A DNA stretch of 59,267 nucleotides from Enterosoma sp964427595 (GCA_964427595.1 CAYRUQ010000005.1:1-59267), one strand, 5' to 3'. Positions 8,123 to 16,789 are shown, counted from the stretch's first letter. Numbers and translations: made by a program. The notes: generated by a model not told the origin, from the letters alone.

Positions 8123-10984
8123 TCATTCTTCGGACGCTTTAGAACCTTCTAATTCCGCTTCCTGAGGTCTTCTCTTGTTGATTATGTAGATCGTCCAGCA
8201 ATAACCAATAGCTAAAACGCTGAAGATGATGACGACACAGTCGACAGCTGTCAAGATTCCTCTCCAAGGAAGTGTCCAAGTTTCACTCTTGATGATCTCC
8301 CCGGTATCATCGAGTTGATAACTCTCATCGACAGCCCAAGAATTGACGATTGAGTAAAGGATGTTTTTCGCAGCTCTATGGATGTAGTAGAGAACTGTTT
8401 CATCATCACTGTAGTCACTTAAAGACCAGTAGGATGAATTAGTGTTAAGCCAGATATCAGTTCCAGCCCAGAGACCGGAGATTATATCTTGATAGAACAT
8501 CGCAGAGACCGAAGCTTGGTCGGTGATGACCATACCTTCAAAGCCCCACTCATTTCTCAAAAGCTCAGTCATGGCTCCTTTATGAGCACCGACCCATCTA
8601 GTTCCGATGCGGTTCATCGCCGCCATAGCAGCATTTGAACCACCATCGACAGCACCTTCAAAGCCTTTGGAGTAAATCTCTCTGATAGATTGTTCGTTAG
8701 CGAAGATAGCACCACCATATCTGTTGGTTTCTTGATCGTTTAAGAAGAAGTGTTTGACATAAGTGATGACACCTTTGGAACGAAGTCCTTCCACCTCATT
8801 TTTGCACATTTCGTAAGAGAGGAAAGGGTCTTCAGAGAAGTATTCGAAGTTACGACCGGAGAAAGGAGAACGATGGATGTTAGCACCAGGTCCGTATAAA
8901 CCAGCGACACCAGCTTTGATCGAGTCAGAACCGAAGAGAACACCTAAGTCATTGATCATCTCAGTGTTCCAAGTAGAAGCCATGACGACTTCGGCCGGCC
9001 AAGCCATCGTGCTAGAACCACCGACTAAAGTAGCTGAGATACCACTAGGTCCATCTTTATCTTGTGTAGCCGGAAGCTCGATTCTATCGATCTGGACAGT
9101 GGAGTAACCACCAAGACGGATAAGACGAGTCATCTGACTATAAGAGAGTTGATTGACGATATCATCCCATCTCTCGTCATCATAATCAGCGCCGATCAAA
9201 TCGGTGACAACATAAGAAGTATCTGTACTGTTTTGAACAAAAGTGAAGTTGGCGACATCTTCATCATCACTAGTATCTTCTTCGATGTCGTAAAACTCTA
9301 AATCACTCAGGACTTCAGAACTAGCTTCCCAACTTCCATCACTATAGGTAGTAGGATAAGTTCCGTTCCAATCGCTTCTTGATAGATATTGATATTCTTC
9401 ATCAGCATAATAATTGATATCGACATCCTCAAACTGATTAGTGATCTCATAACCAGTCTGTTCAGAAGTTGAATATGTTGTTGAATCGATTTCACTTTGT
9501 GTGAAAGCTAAAGATGCTAAGGAAGAATTACCGTCATAGTCCATACCGTCAGAAACATCATATCCTTTTAAAGCTAAGATGTTATTTAATGCATCATGGG
9601 CGTTTTTACCAGCAGAGAGATAATAATCACCTTGATTAAGAATATAAGTCTCATATGTCTCATAATCGTAAGAGGTCAAATCCCTCTTATCGACTGTGAT
9701 GGTGACATTCTGATAACTACCAGCATCAATCACATCAGTTTTAGCAAAACCAACAAGCTCAACCGAGGCAGTTTCAACTCCACCTTCAACATAGGGTTTT
9801 TGAGCATAGATCTCAACGACCTCTTTACCAGCGACATCACCGGTATTAGTGACTCTTAAAGAGATGACAAACTGATCATCTTCTTCAGAGACAGAGTAAT
9901 TAGACCAAGTAAAGTCAGTGTAAGAAAGACCATAACCGAAGGGGAATTGCACTTGAGTCGAGTAATCATAACCGGTGGTATTGCCTAAGACGACATCTTC
10001 ATATCTAGTTTCATAATAACGATATCCGACATAGATACCTTCACCATAAACCAGATACTTATTTCCTTTATCAACCGAACTGTTAGTGATGTCATAATCA
10101 CCAAGATTCTGACTAGAAGGTGCACTTAGTGCATCATAAGCAAAAGTATCAACAAGTCTTCCAGAAGGATTAGCATCCCCAGAGATGACATTTGCTAAAC
10201 CATAAAGACCTTCTTGACCGACACCACCGACCCATAAAGCTGCTTTGATGTTGGAATATTCTTCATCTTCTAGGAATCCGAGTTCAATCGGATTGTTAGT
10301 ATTGACAAGAAGGATGACTTTATCGAAATTATCGCAAGCGAGTTTTAAGAGAGCTTGTTCATCAGCATCAATCTCTAAATAGTTATATCCGCTCGCTAAA
10401 TCAGTAGTAGGAATATCAGCACTCTCTCCGCCACTTCTTCCGATAGAGACGATAGCAACATCATCGTCAGCTAAGGAATTGATGACATCAGTTGTATAGA
10501 CGCTTTGAGGAACTTCATTGACGGCGAACTCACCATCACCAGCACTATCAGGAGTCTCTTTTCGATAAGAGCTACCAGCACCGGTGTCATAGAAATCCCA
10601 CAATGTCTCATTAATCGTATAACCTTTGTCCTCTAAAGCGGTCTTTAAGGTAGGAGCGGTGGAAGTATCAACAGAGCCAGATCCACTACCACCATAAACA
10701 AAATCAACTGTGTTTTGACCAAGAAGAGCCAAATTGGTCTCTGTATCGCTTAAAGGAAGAGCTTCATCTTCATTTTTAAGGAGAACAACACCTTCTTCGA
10801 CAACATCCTCACAAAGAGCTAAAGAATCAACCGATGTCTCACCAGAGTTCTGAGTAAAGAAGACATCAATCAAGGATTCATATTGGTATGCTACTACCGT
10901 ACCGACAATCAAACCGACAGAGAGAATGCCGCCTATCACCGAAGTGGTGATAGCAGCTGATAGGGGCATCTTTCTTTTTTTCAT
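8123..10984 (-). CDS. Membrane-anchored glycoside hydrolase family 3 protein, permuted domain order
   Basis: The 953-residue protein contains GH3 domains in reversed order. The usual C-terminal domain comes first (CEDVVEEGVVLLKNEDEALPL near residue 60), then a fibronectin-III-like region (FPFGYGLSYTDF), then the catalytic barrel at the C-terminal side (GPGANIHRSPFSGRNFEYF, YVKHFFLNDQE, and GMVITDQ with the likely nucleophile Asp at about 822). Such permutation is known for some rumen beta-glucosidases. Hydrophobic helices lie near both ends (about residues 9-33 and 907-932), so the enzyme should sit outside the cell, anchored twice. Beta-glucosidase or related exo-activity is likely; the substrate is unknown. 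It follows a lipoprotein gene by 20 bases. Confidence 0.87.
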   Translation of the reverse strand: MKKRKMPLSAAITTSVIGGILSVGLIVGTVVAYQYESLIDVFFTQNSGETSVDSLALCEDVVEEGVVLLKNEDEALPLSDTETNLALLGQNTVDFVYGGSGSGSVDTSTAPTLKTALEDKGYTINETLWDFYDTGAGSSYRKETPDSAGDGEFAVNEVPQSVYTTDVINSLADDDVAIVSIGRSGGESADIPTTDLASGYNYLEIDADEQALLKLACDNFDKVILLVNTNNPIELGFLEDEEYSNIKAALWVGGVGQEGLYGLANVISGDANPSGRLVDTFAYDALSAPSSQNLGDYDITNSSVDKGNKYLVYGEGIYVGYRYYETRYEDVVLGNTTGYDYSTQVQFPFGYGLSYTDFTWSNYSVSEEDDQFVISLRVTNTGDVAGKEVVEIYAQKPYVEGGVETASVELVGFAKTDVIDAGSYQNVTITVDKRDLTSYDYETYETYILNQGDYYLSAGKNAHDALNNILALKGYDVSDGMDYDGNSSLASLAFTQSEIDSTTYSTSEQTGYEITNQFEDVDINYYADEEYQYLSRSDWNGTYPTTYSDGSWEASSEVLSDLEFYDIEEDTSDDEDVANFTFVQNSTDTSYVVTDLIGADYDDERWDDIVNQLSYSQMTRLIRLGGYSTVQIDRIELPATQDKDGPSGISATLVGGSSTMAWPAEVVMASTWNTEMINDLGVLFGSDSIKAGVAGLYGPGANIHRSPFSGRNFEYFSEDPFLSYEMCKNEVEGLRSKGVITYVKHFFLNDQETNRYGGAIFANEQSIREIYSKGFEGAVDGGSNAAMAAMNRIGTRWVGAHKGAMTELLRNEWGFEGMVITDQASVSAMFYQDIISGLWAGTDIWLNTNSSYWSLSDYSDDETVLYYIHRAAKNILYSIVNSWAVDESYQLDDTGEIIKSETWTLPWRGILTAVDCVVIIFSVLAIGYCWTIYIINKRRPQEAELEGSKASEE

Positions 10985-11004
10985 TTTGATTACCTGCTTT
11001 TAAA

Positions 11005-12168
11005 TTAGGCGTTAGGATCAGTGAAGGAGAAATAAAGAGCGTTGTCATTGAAGTAATAGGTGACTTCCTCACCATAAGCATCGATGACATCTTGTTTTTC
11101 ATTAGCGTAAATCTTCTGTCCTTCACTTTGAGCGGGAAGTTCGACAGGATAACCTTGATCAGGATCAGTAGTATTGATTGAAATGTTATAACCACCGGCT
11201 AAAGAATAAGAATCAAGAATGACATCTTCAGCTTCATTTAAAGTGACGGCAGTATAACCATCCTCACTATTTCCAATAGTGCTATCTCCGATGGTAGAGA
11301 CGATTTCTGTTCCTAAGTTCATCGTGTAACCATAAGTGACAGTGGTCTTAATCTGCTCATAAGAACCATCATCATAGGTTAAGATTTGATATACATCAGC
11401 GACATAAGAACCATCGCCATAAGAAGCGGGCATCGTAAAGACAGAATTGAGTTGATTCCAATTAACAGTAGAAGGAGCGATGCTAGAGACATCACCAGAA
11501 GCAGTGGTAACAGTAGTGATGGTGGTGCTAGTCTCATCTAAAGGATCAGTGAAGGAGAAGACATTCTTTCCATCTTCAAGATAGACGACATAACCGGTGC
11601 CAGAATAATCGATGACATCCTGTTTTTCACTGGCATAAATCTTCTCGCCTTCGCTCTTAGCAGGGAGTTCGACAGGATAACCTTGGTCAGGATCAGCAGT
11701 ATTGATAGAGATGGAATAACCACCAGCTAAAGAGAAAGAATTGACGATCAATTCACTAGCAGCATTTAAGGTGACTTGAGTGTAACCATCTTCACTTGTT
11801 CCAGTCTCGTAAGTTCCATAAACGATAGTGGAAGAAGTGCCTAAGTTCATCGAATAACCATAAGTTAATAGGGTGGTGGTCATACGATAGAGATTTCCTT
11901 CAAACAAGAGAAGCTGATAAGCGGTGGTGTTATAACTACCATCACCATAATCTCCATCAGTGATTTCAGAATAGGCGTAAGAATCGATAATAGCGACATC
12001 CTCGATCTCTTCTGTCGTACTGCTAGTTTCTGTGACAGAAGAAGTGGAAGAAGTCTCAGCGGAAGTTTGACTAGAGATAGGATCAGTAGAACTATCATCA
12101 GTTGTCGTACAGCTGACTAAGCCACCAAAGAGAAGAAGAGTAGCTAACGGAAATAAAATTTTTTTCAT
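11005..12168 (-). CDS. Lipoprotein with a duplicated domain
   Basis: I do not recognise the family. The 387-residue product starts with a lipoprotein signal ending in GLVSC, followed by a Ser/Thr-rich stalk of about 35 residues. Two tandem copies of a domain of roughly 150 residues follow. Both copies share YGDGSY, YQxL, TYGYxMNLGT, SEDGYTxVTLN, SLAGGYxISINT, DPDQGYPVELPA, EGxKIYAxEKQDVID and FSFTDP. The frame is open further upstream to 12258, but ATG 12168 has AAGGAGG before it and opens the signal peptide. It is cotranscribed with the downstream GH3 gene and could be a surface binding or scaffold partner; that role is inference. Confidence 0.82.
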   Translation of the reverse strand: MKKILFPLATLLLFGGLVSCTTTDDSSTDPISSQTSAETSSTSSVTETSSTTEEIEDVAIIDSYAYSEITDGDYGDGSYNTTAYQLLLFEGNLYRMTTTLLTYGYSMNLGTSSTIVYGTYETGTSEDGYTQVTLNAASELIVNSFSLAGGYSISINTADPDQGYPVELPAKSEGEKIYASEKQDVIDYSGTGYVVYLEDGKNVFSFTDPLDETSTTITTVTTASGDVSSIAPSTVNWNQLNSVFTMPASYGDGSYVADVYQILTYDDGSYEQIKTTVTYGYTMNLGTEIVSTIGDSTIGNSEDGYTAVTLNEAEDVILDSYSLAGGYNISINTTDPDQGYPVELPAQSEGQKIYANEKQDVIDAYGEEVTYYFNDNALYFSFTDPNA

Positions 12169-12197
12169 AATATCCTCCTTATGAAAGCGGTAAACAG

Positions 12198-12226
12198 AAC
12201 ATAAAGCAAAAGCCCTTTCACACCAA
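12198..12226 (-). promoter_or_regulatory. Probable promoter of the lipoprotein-GH3 operon
   Basis: On the minus strand TTGGTG (12226-12221) and TATGTT (12203-12198) are spaced by 17 bases, about 30 bases before the ATG. Just downstream lies GTTTACCGC (12195-12187), also found upstream of galK. Confidence 0.5.
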
Positions 12227-12369
12227 ATAATTGGCACGGAAGGCCATTTTTTAGGCATACTTATCCATTTCTAGTTCACATTTGATATGAAAAACAGAAA
12301 TTCAAAACAGCCTTAATTTAAAAGGCTTACAATCAGTTTCAACTTGAAAAATTAGATTTTGAAGCAAAG

Positions 12370-12400
12370 AAAAAATCGTGAACTTTCGCCCACGATTTTT
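12370..12400 (-). terminator. Terminator after the 553-residue lipoprotein gene
   Basis: AAAAATCGTG (12371-12380) pairs with CACGATTTTT (12391-12400). On the minus strand it ends in a T run 20 bases past the stop at 12420. Confidence 0.82.
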
Positions 12401-12419
12401 CCTCTAATAACCAAATTGA

Positions 12420-14081
12420 TTAGATGAGTGTTCCGGTGAATTCCACCAAATCACCTTTAGTCATCGTATATTTGTAATAGAAACCTTCATTGACTTCTTC
12501 GACATCCGCATTGGTGACGAAATCATCAACAATTTTGATTGAAACTTTATAACTATTGTCATAGTAAACAGTTTCACCTATTGCAAATTTACAATCATAG
12601 TTGAATACGATTTCGATAGTATCTCCAGATTTAGTAGCACTGACTTTTTCAGCATCATACTCCCAATAAGTCCAAAGAACATTAGAAGTAAAGCCATAGG
12701 TAAGGACATAACTGATAGCTTCTGTGATATAGGTGTCGCTTGTAAAAGCTGCAGCAGATAAATAATAATCTAAAGAGGAAACATAAGCAGAACTAATAAC
12801 ATATCTTGAAACATTTCCAGCAGAATCCTGAGTAGCAACTTCTACACCTTCTGCTAAAGCGTGATACTGTGTCTTAGAAGTTACATCAGCGATTGAAACA
12901 TCATCAAATGTATAAGTAGACTCGATGATTTTAATATTATCAAGATACCTATTGGTTTGTTGTGTTAACTTAGCAGCACCTAGATCTTCCCAAGTGACAG
13001 AATCATAAACACTTAAGATATAGGCATCAGTTGTTGAACTAATCGTACCTTCAGTATAGGCATCGATATTATCTAAAATTTGGAAAACAGTATCATCATC
13101 AATATCACCGTCGGCGATATTTTCGACGACTTCAGCAGGAGCGTCGTAGATACGATCAGGAGCGATAGCATCAAAATCAAATGGCTCTACATCACCAGTG
13201 AGAGGATCTCCATACTCGATTTCACTTACTTTATAATAGTAATAGCTATTAGCACCAACATCGAGATCATCTCCTTCATAACCCATATCGTAGATTGCCA
13301 TCATAAACGAAAGAGAGACGATTTCAGTTCCATCAGGAGTGACTTCAAGTGTAGCTTCTCCAATCTCATGACCGTACCAACCTTCTTCAGGTGCATCAGC
13401 TGAAACTGTGCAGACGATATTTCCATCATCATTGATATAGGTTGAAAATTCTTCAACTGTGAAATCGTAAGAGGAAGGCCACATAGAATCAGGTGTGACA
13501 AGTCCAATAGTCACATTACTGACAACATTATCTAACGAAGCAAGACCATTAGCTTTAAGGTCAATATACATGTTGTTCTCATGGTATTCGACATAATCAG
13601 TATCATCTGAAATGCCTTGAACACCACGAAGATAGTAATCGTCATTGAGAACATAAGAAGCATAACGACCATCAGCGCTAGTATCACTAGCTTTGGAAGT
13701 GACACTTTCGATATCACTATAAATCGTCAACTCAGAATCGAAAGCATTCTCATAGATGTCAAACTTAATCAGTTCTAAACTGTTATTGTAGATTGTGCCA
13801 TCGATATAGCTGTCACTATAGACTCTTTCTAAGTAGGTGTATCCATTGACGGAAGCAGCAGCAAGATCAGAAAGCAAAACCTCAACATCTTCGACAGTGA
13901 GTTCAACAGGGTCAACAACTACCTCTACGCTGGAACTCGAATCGACTACAGAAGAAGTTTCGACAGATGAGGAATCAGTATCGGGTGAGGAAGTTACAGA
14001 AGAATCTTCCAAAGCCCAATCACATCCTACTAATCCCAAAAGGGCGAGTGGCATAGTAAGCCACAGATGTTTGTGTCTCAT
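12420..14081 (-). CDS. S/T-rich lipoprotein of unknown function
   Basis: No family is recognised. The 553-residue protein starts with MRHKHLWLTM and a signal peptide with lipobox LVGC, then a stalk of about 40 residues made of Ser, Thr, Asp and Val. A large globular, Tyr- and Asp-rich part follows, with no catalytic motif I can name. Loose internal resemblance between the two halves (LSDLAAASVNGYTYLERVYSD and ILDNIDAYTEGTISSTTDA) hints at an old duplication. The ATG at 14081 is preceded by AAGGAG and is chosen over an in-frame upstream codon at 14114. A TATACT box lies at 14109-14104. The gene is monocistronic by its own terminator and probably encodes a surface protein. Confidence 0.75.
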   Translation of the reverse strand: MRHKHLWLTMPLALLGLVGCDWALEDSSVTSSPDTDSSSVETSSVVDSSSSVEVVVDPVELTVEDVEVLLSDLAAASVNGYTYLERVYSDSYIDGTIYNNSLELIKFDIYENAFDSELTIYSDIESVTSKASDTSADGRYASYVLNDDYYLRGVQGISDDTDYVEYHENNMYIDLKANGLASLDNVVSNVTIGLVTPDSMWPSSYDFTVEEFSTYINDDGNIVCTVSADAPEEGWYGHEIGEATLEVTPDGTEIVSLSFMMAIYDMGYEGDDLDVGANSYYYYKVSEIEYGDPLTGDVEPFDFDAIAPDRIYDAPAEVVENIADGDIDDDTVFQILDNIDAYTEGTISSTTDAYILSVYDSVTWEDLGAAKLTQQTNRYLDNIKIIESTYTFDDVSIADVTSKTQYHALAEGVEVATQDSAGNVSRYVISSAYVSSLDYYLSAAAFTSDTYITEAISYVLTYGFTSNVLWTYWEYDAEKVSATKSGDTIEIVFNYDCKFAIGETVYYDNSYKVSIKIVDDFVTNADVEEVNEGFYYKYTMTKGDLVEFTGTLI

Positions 14082-14255
14082 AAGTATCTCCTTTTTGTGC
14101 CTCAAGTATAGCAAAGGGCCTTTTTAGCCCAAAAAGAGGGGATATGAACTTATGAGAGTTTAAAAAATCAAATTTTGTCTACTAGAATGTTGAAATTTCA
14201 ACAAATTCTTTGTTTATAACAAAGAAACCATCAGTAAACTGAAAAAATAGCTTTA

Positions 14256-14305
14256 AAAACACTATTCAAATAAAATTTCGTGAAAACGCTTTAAAATAGT
14301 GTTTT
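14256..14305. promoter_or_regulatory. Inverted repeat enclosing a cre-like box
   Basis: AAAACACTATT (14256-14266) and AATAGTGTTTT (14295-14305) form a perfect 11-bp inverted repeat. The 28-nt loop contains TGAAAACGCTTTAA (14281-14294), which matches 13 of 14 positions of the CcpA cre consensus TGWAARCGYTWWCA. It could be a weak terminator for the 123-residue gene, a CcpA site for the lipoprotein gene at 14081, or both. No coding sequence is seen from 14082 to 14352. Confidence 0.5.
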
Positions 14306-14352
14306 ACAGGAATTTTGCCTATTAAATTGAAAGTTATTGATTTAAAAAAACA

Positions 14353-14724
14353 CTAATCTAGCTCGTAAAAAGCGTCGATACAAATAACAGTCTCTTCTCT
14401 CCTTAAATTGAAAAGAGACATGATTTTGCTGATGAGTTCTTTATTAGTTATCACTCTTCTGCAGGAACAAACTTGAAATTTTTGACATTCAAAATTATAT
14501 GATACTCTTCCTCTTGGACAGAATAAGAAACCATTACTAGTCGACTTATATTTTTCTTTGGATTCTAGTGAACAATTTTGAATTACAGACTTGACTAAAT
14601 CTTGATGAAAGAATTCGCCAGCATCATCAGAAATAATATCCTTTTCTTTAGAGAAATCGACGTCCCTACTTCGGTAATAAATATTGTCGTCTATAATCTC
14701 AAAAATTCCTACTTGTCCATTCAT
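14353..14724 (-). CDS. Hypothetical protein, 123 residues
   Basis: I do not recognise this product. It is a soluble-looking protein with no signal peptide, containing a central Cys-rich stretch (FCPRGRVSYNFECQKFQVCSC) and a C-terminal half that may be helical. The spacing of the four Cys is not a zinc motif I can name. The ATG at 14724 has only a weak purine-rich region upstream. The gene stands alone, with noncoding DNA on both sides and a structured region upstream on its strand. It may be a real orphan gene or a decayed fragment. Confidence 0.45.
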   Translation of the reverse strand: MNGQVGIFEIIDDNIYYRSRDVDFSKEKDIISDDAGEFFHQDLVKSVIQNCSLESKEKYKSTSNGFLFCPRGRVSYNFECQKFQVCSCRRVITNKELISKIMSLFNLRREETVICIDAFYELD

Positions 14725-15095
14725 TTTTAAATATTCTCTCTTTCAACAACTTCTGAGTAGTAAGACAATTATGGCAATTTCATTAGCCTTAAAATTTTAA
14801 ATGTATACAATTTCTGTCCGTTTTCTTACTCATAAGGAATTTTGACATGGTTTAGCCTTGATAACTAACTATAATGTGGTTGTACCTCACTTTTCTTAAT
14901 TTGTTTTGTTCATTTTTTTACCTTTCTGCCCTCAAAGTGCTTGAGCCTCCTGAGCTACTTTGAGATTAGTCGTTCTGAAGAAACAAAGTAGTTTCCTTTC
15001 CTATTTTGTTTCTTTATTTTCTTTCTAAAAATGCCTTATTACTTGTTACCCGTGCAAGTGAATAAGGCATTTTTGTATCTAGATTTTTATTAAAA
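14725..15095. other. Noncoding region with four mutually pairing arms
   Basis: No open frame of useful length is seen. Arm A CTCAAAGT (14931-14938) pairs with ACTTTGAG (14957-14964). Overlapping arm B CTACTTTG (14955-14962) pairs instead with arm C CAAAGTAG (14984-14991). GAAACAAA (14980-14987), overlapping C, pairs with TTTGTTTC (15005-15012). A:B, B:C and C:D therefore exclude one another, as in attenuators. A perfect plus-strand TATAAT is at 14870-14875 with TTGACA at 14842-14847, but the spacing of 22 is too long. A strong terminator hairpin closes the region at 15027-15074. It may be a small RNA (plus) or a leader of the 123-residue gene (minus). Confidence 0.45.
15027..15074 (-). terminator. 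Strong bidirectional terminator
   Basis: A 14-bp arm AAAAATGCCTTATT (15027-15040) pairs perfectly with 15061-15074 and extends inside through ACTTG/CAAGT (15041-15045 with 15055-15059). It lies 22 bases past the NERD gene stop on the minus strand and also has a T run on the plus strand. Confidence 0.88.
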
Positions 15096-15896
15096 CTATT
15101 TGCTACTCACATATCGATCATGTTCTTGAATCACACTATTAGGCACTTGACCTTCGGCGCATCTATAGAGTTTGTTGTAATACAGATTAATATAGTCTTC
15201 ATCTAGTTTTTCTCGATTGTTGGTTATAATCTCTGTGATTTCCTGAACCACTTCATCAAGTTTAAGAACTAAGTAGTCCTCCGCTGTTTGGTCAATATCT
15301 AAATGGCAATTGTTGTTATCAAACACGATAACCGAATAGAAGATATTTTCGTCTTCTCCTAAAAAGTCAGCTAAAGCAGTAATGTGTTTGTCGTTTTGTA
15401 ATATAGGATTTTCAAATTCATTATTGTCATCACCTAATTCTTGTTTCCATTTTTCATCATACGCAGCGCCTGATATAAATCCATGTCTAGCTTTAGCTTC
15501 AAAAACAAAGATACCAACTCGAGTGATTAATATCGTATCAATCTCAACTGGATATCCATTAGGTAGAGGAACATAACAATTTCGAAGAAGCTTCTTAGGT
15601 TCAGGTATAGAATACAATTTTCGATAAAGTCGACTCTCAAAATAACTACCGCTGTTATAGTCTCGATCCCAAAAATCATCATCACGATTGATAGGAGTGC
15701 TACTTGGAAAATCATATTTTCGTCTTTTAGGGATGAAATAATCAGGTTCTTGTGTTTTAGTTTTGCTTTTATCAGAAGACTTTGTATCTGATTTACGTTT
15801 CTTTCGAGTACAAAAATAGACAATCAAAAAGATGATTAAAAATAAACCAATAAAGACCAAAAGGCTTATTAAGATAATCAGTACCGGTTTGATCAT
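15096..15896 (-). CDS. NERD-domain membrane protein
   Basis: The 266-residue protein begins with a membrane helix (residues about 4-28), then a basic linker. From about residue 85 it has a NERD (nuclease-related) domain: PNGYPVEIDTILITRVGIFVFEAKARHG, W.QEL and ENPILQNDKHITALADFL. The IDT.....E.K residues are the conserved restriction-endonuclease-like core, so a DNA-related activity is possible, but most NERD proteins remain uncharacterised. The domain would be cytoplasmic if the N-terminus is outside. The gene is monocistronic, with terminators on both sides. Confidence 0.83.
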   Translation of the reverse strand: MIKPVLIILISLLVFIGLFLIIFLIVYFCTRKKRKSDTKSSDKSKTKTQEPDYFIPKRRKYDFPSSTPINRDDDFWDRDYNSGSYFESRLYRKLYSIPEPKKLLRNCYVPLPNGYPVEIDTILITRVGIFVFEAKARHGFISGAAYDEKWKQELGDDNNEFENPILQNDKHITALADFLGEDENIFYSVIVFDNNNCHLDIDQTAEDYLVLKLDEVVQEITEIITNNREKLDEDYINLYYNKLYRCAEGQVPNSVIQEHDRYVSSK

Positions 15897-15974
15897 ATTA
15901 CAATTCTAAATCAGTTGATAAGACACAAAAAAGCAGAAATCATCTAAATCCTAAAAATATTGAATAAAAGATAC

Positions 15975-16002
15975 AAAAAAGCCTAGCATCTTTTTGCCAG
16001 GC
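15975..16002 (-). terminator. Terminator of the adhE operon
   Basis: GCCTAGCA (15981-15988) pairs with TGCCAGGC (15995-16002) with one mismatch; on the minus strand it runs into six T (15980-15975). It is 17 bases past the stop of the kinase-like gene. Confidence 0.82.
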
Positions 16003-16018
16003 CTAAGAGTTAGAAAGT

Positions 16019-16789
16019 TTAGATATAGTCGACAACGTTGATGTTTTTCATCAACATCTCACGCTTAGCTTCATCTTCAGTGGTGACAAGCTTAGTAGCA
16101 GAGACTACCGAGATCCACTGTTGGATGTACTGAATAGCGATATCAGATTTCTTGGAGAATTCTTTAAGATAAGTATCAGCTAACTTCTCATCATCTTGTA
16201 AGACCAAAAGGATGTAAGTCATAGCTGCATCAGCGGAAGAATTACCTCTGGTGCAGTGAGCCCAGTCGAGGATGTAGAACTTATCACCAACAGGGATGAT
16301 GTTATGAGGAACTAAATCACCATGGCAGACCTTGTAGTGGTTAGGCATATTTTCAAGACGGCTGTGGAGATCATATCTAGTGGAAGCATCAAGACCGGAA
16401 GCAGAGATATAGGCGTTTAATTTATCCTTGAGCTTAGGAAGCTTGAGGTTAGAGGAGTTATGAGAGAGAACTTCTAATTGAATCTGAATCAGTTTATTGA
16501 TGTACTTTTTCTTATCAGAAGGATTCTCTTGGATGAGTTCAGCTAAAGTCTTTCCTTTGATCTCTTCGCTAGAGAGGGCGAAGTCTTCGCCGACTGGGAA
16601 GACATTTAAGACTTTAGGAACATTAAAGCCGATTTCAAGCGCATAAGCTTGATTCATGGCTTCTCTTAAAACATCGCTAGCTGAGTAGTAGTTATGATCA
16701 TAAACCTTGGTGATGACACCTTCCTTACGATAGATTTTCTTGTGGTTTCTGGTGAGGAAGAGTTCACCTAAATCCTTAACATTAGCCAT
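16019..16789 (-). CDS. APH/choline-kinase-type phosphotransferase
   Basis: This 256-residue protein has a small-molecule kinase fold of the aminoglycoside phosphotransferase family. The catalytic loop is CHGDLVPHNI (Asp base, Asn metal ligand) and the metal-binding motif is YILDWAHC. Substrates in the family range from choline and thiamine to aminoglycosides, fructosamine and homoserine, so the substrate is not predictable. The gene starts 22 bases after adhE with AGAGGT upstream and shares its terminator, so the two are probably cotranscribed. Such pairing with adhE is not one I know. Confidence 0.78.
   Translation of the reverse strand: MANVKDLGELFLTRNHKKIYRKEGVITKVYDHNYYSASDVLREAMNQAYALEIGFNVPKVLNVFPVGEDFALSSEEIKGKTLAELIQENPSDKKKYINKLIQIQLEVLSHNSSNLKLPKLKDKLNAYISASGLDASTRYDLHSRLENMPNHYKVCHGDLVPHNIIPVGDKFYILDWAHCTRGNSSADAAMTYILLVLQDDEKLADTYLKEFSKKSDIAIQYIQQWISVVSATKLVTTEDEAKREMLMKNINVVDYI

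Noticed and set aside
10878..11195. A 105-residue frame across the lipoprotein-GH3 junction
   Set aside because: It overlaps both well-supported genes out of frame and would disrupt neither start; composition is that of a frame shadow.
12182..12195. TGAAAGCGGTAAAC as a cre box of the lipoprotein-GH3 operon
   Set aside because: It differs from the cre consensus at two key positions; the GTTTACCGC reading shared with galK is more specific.
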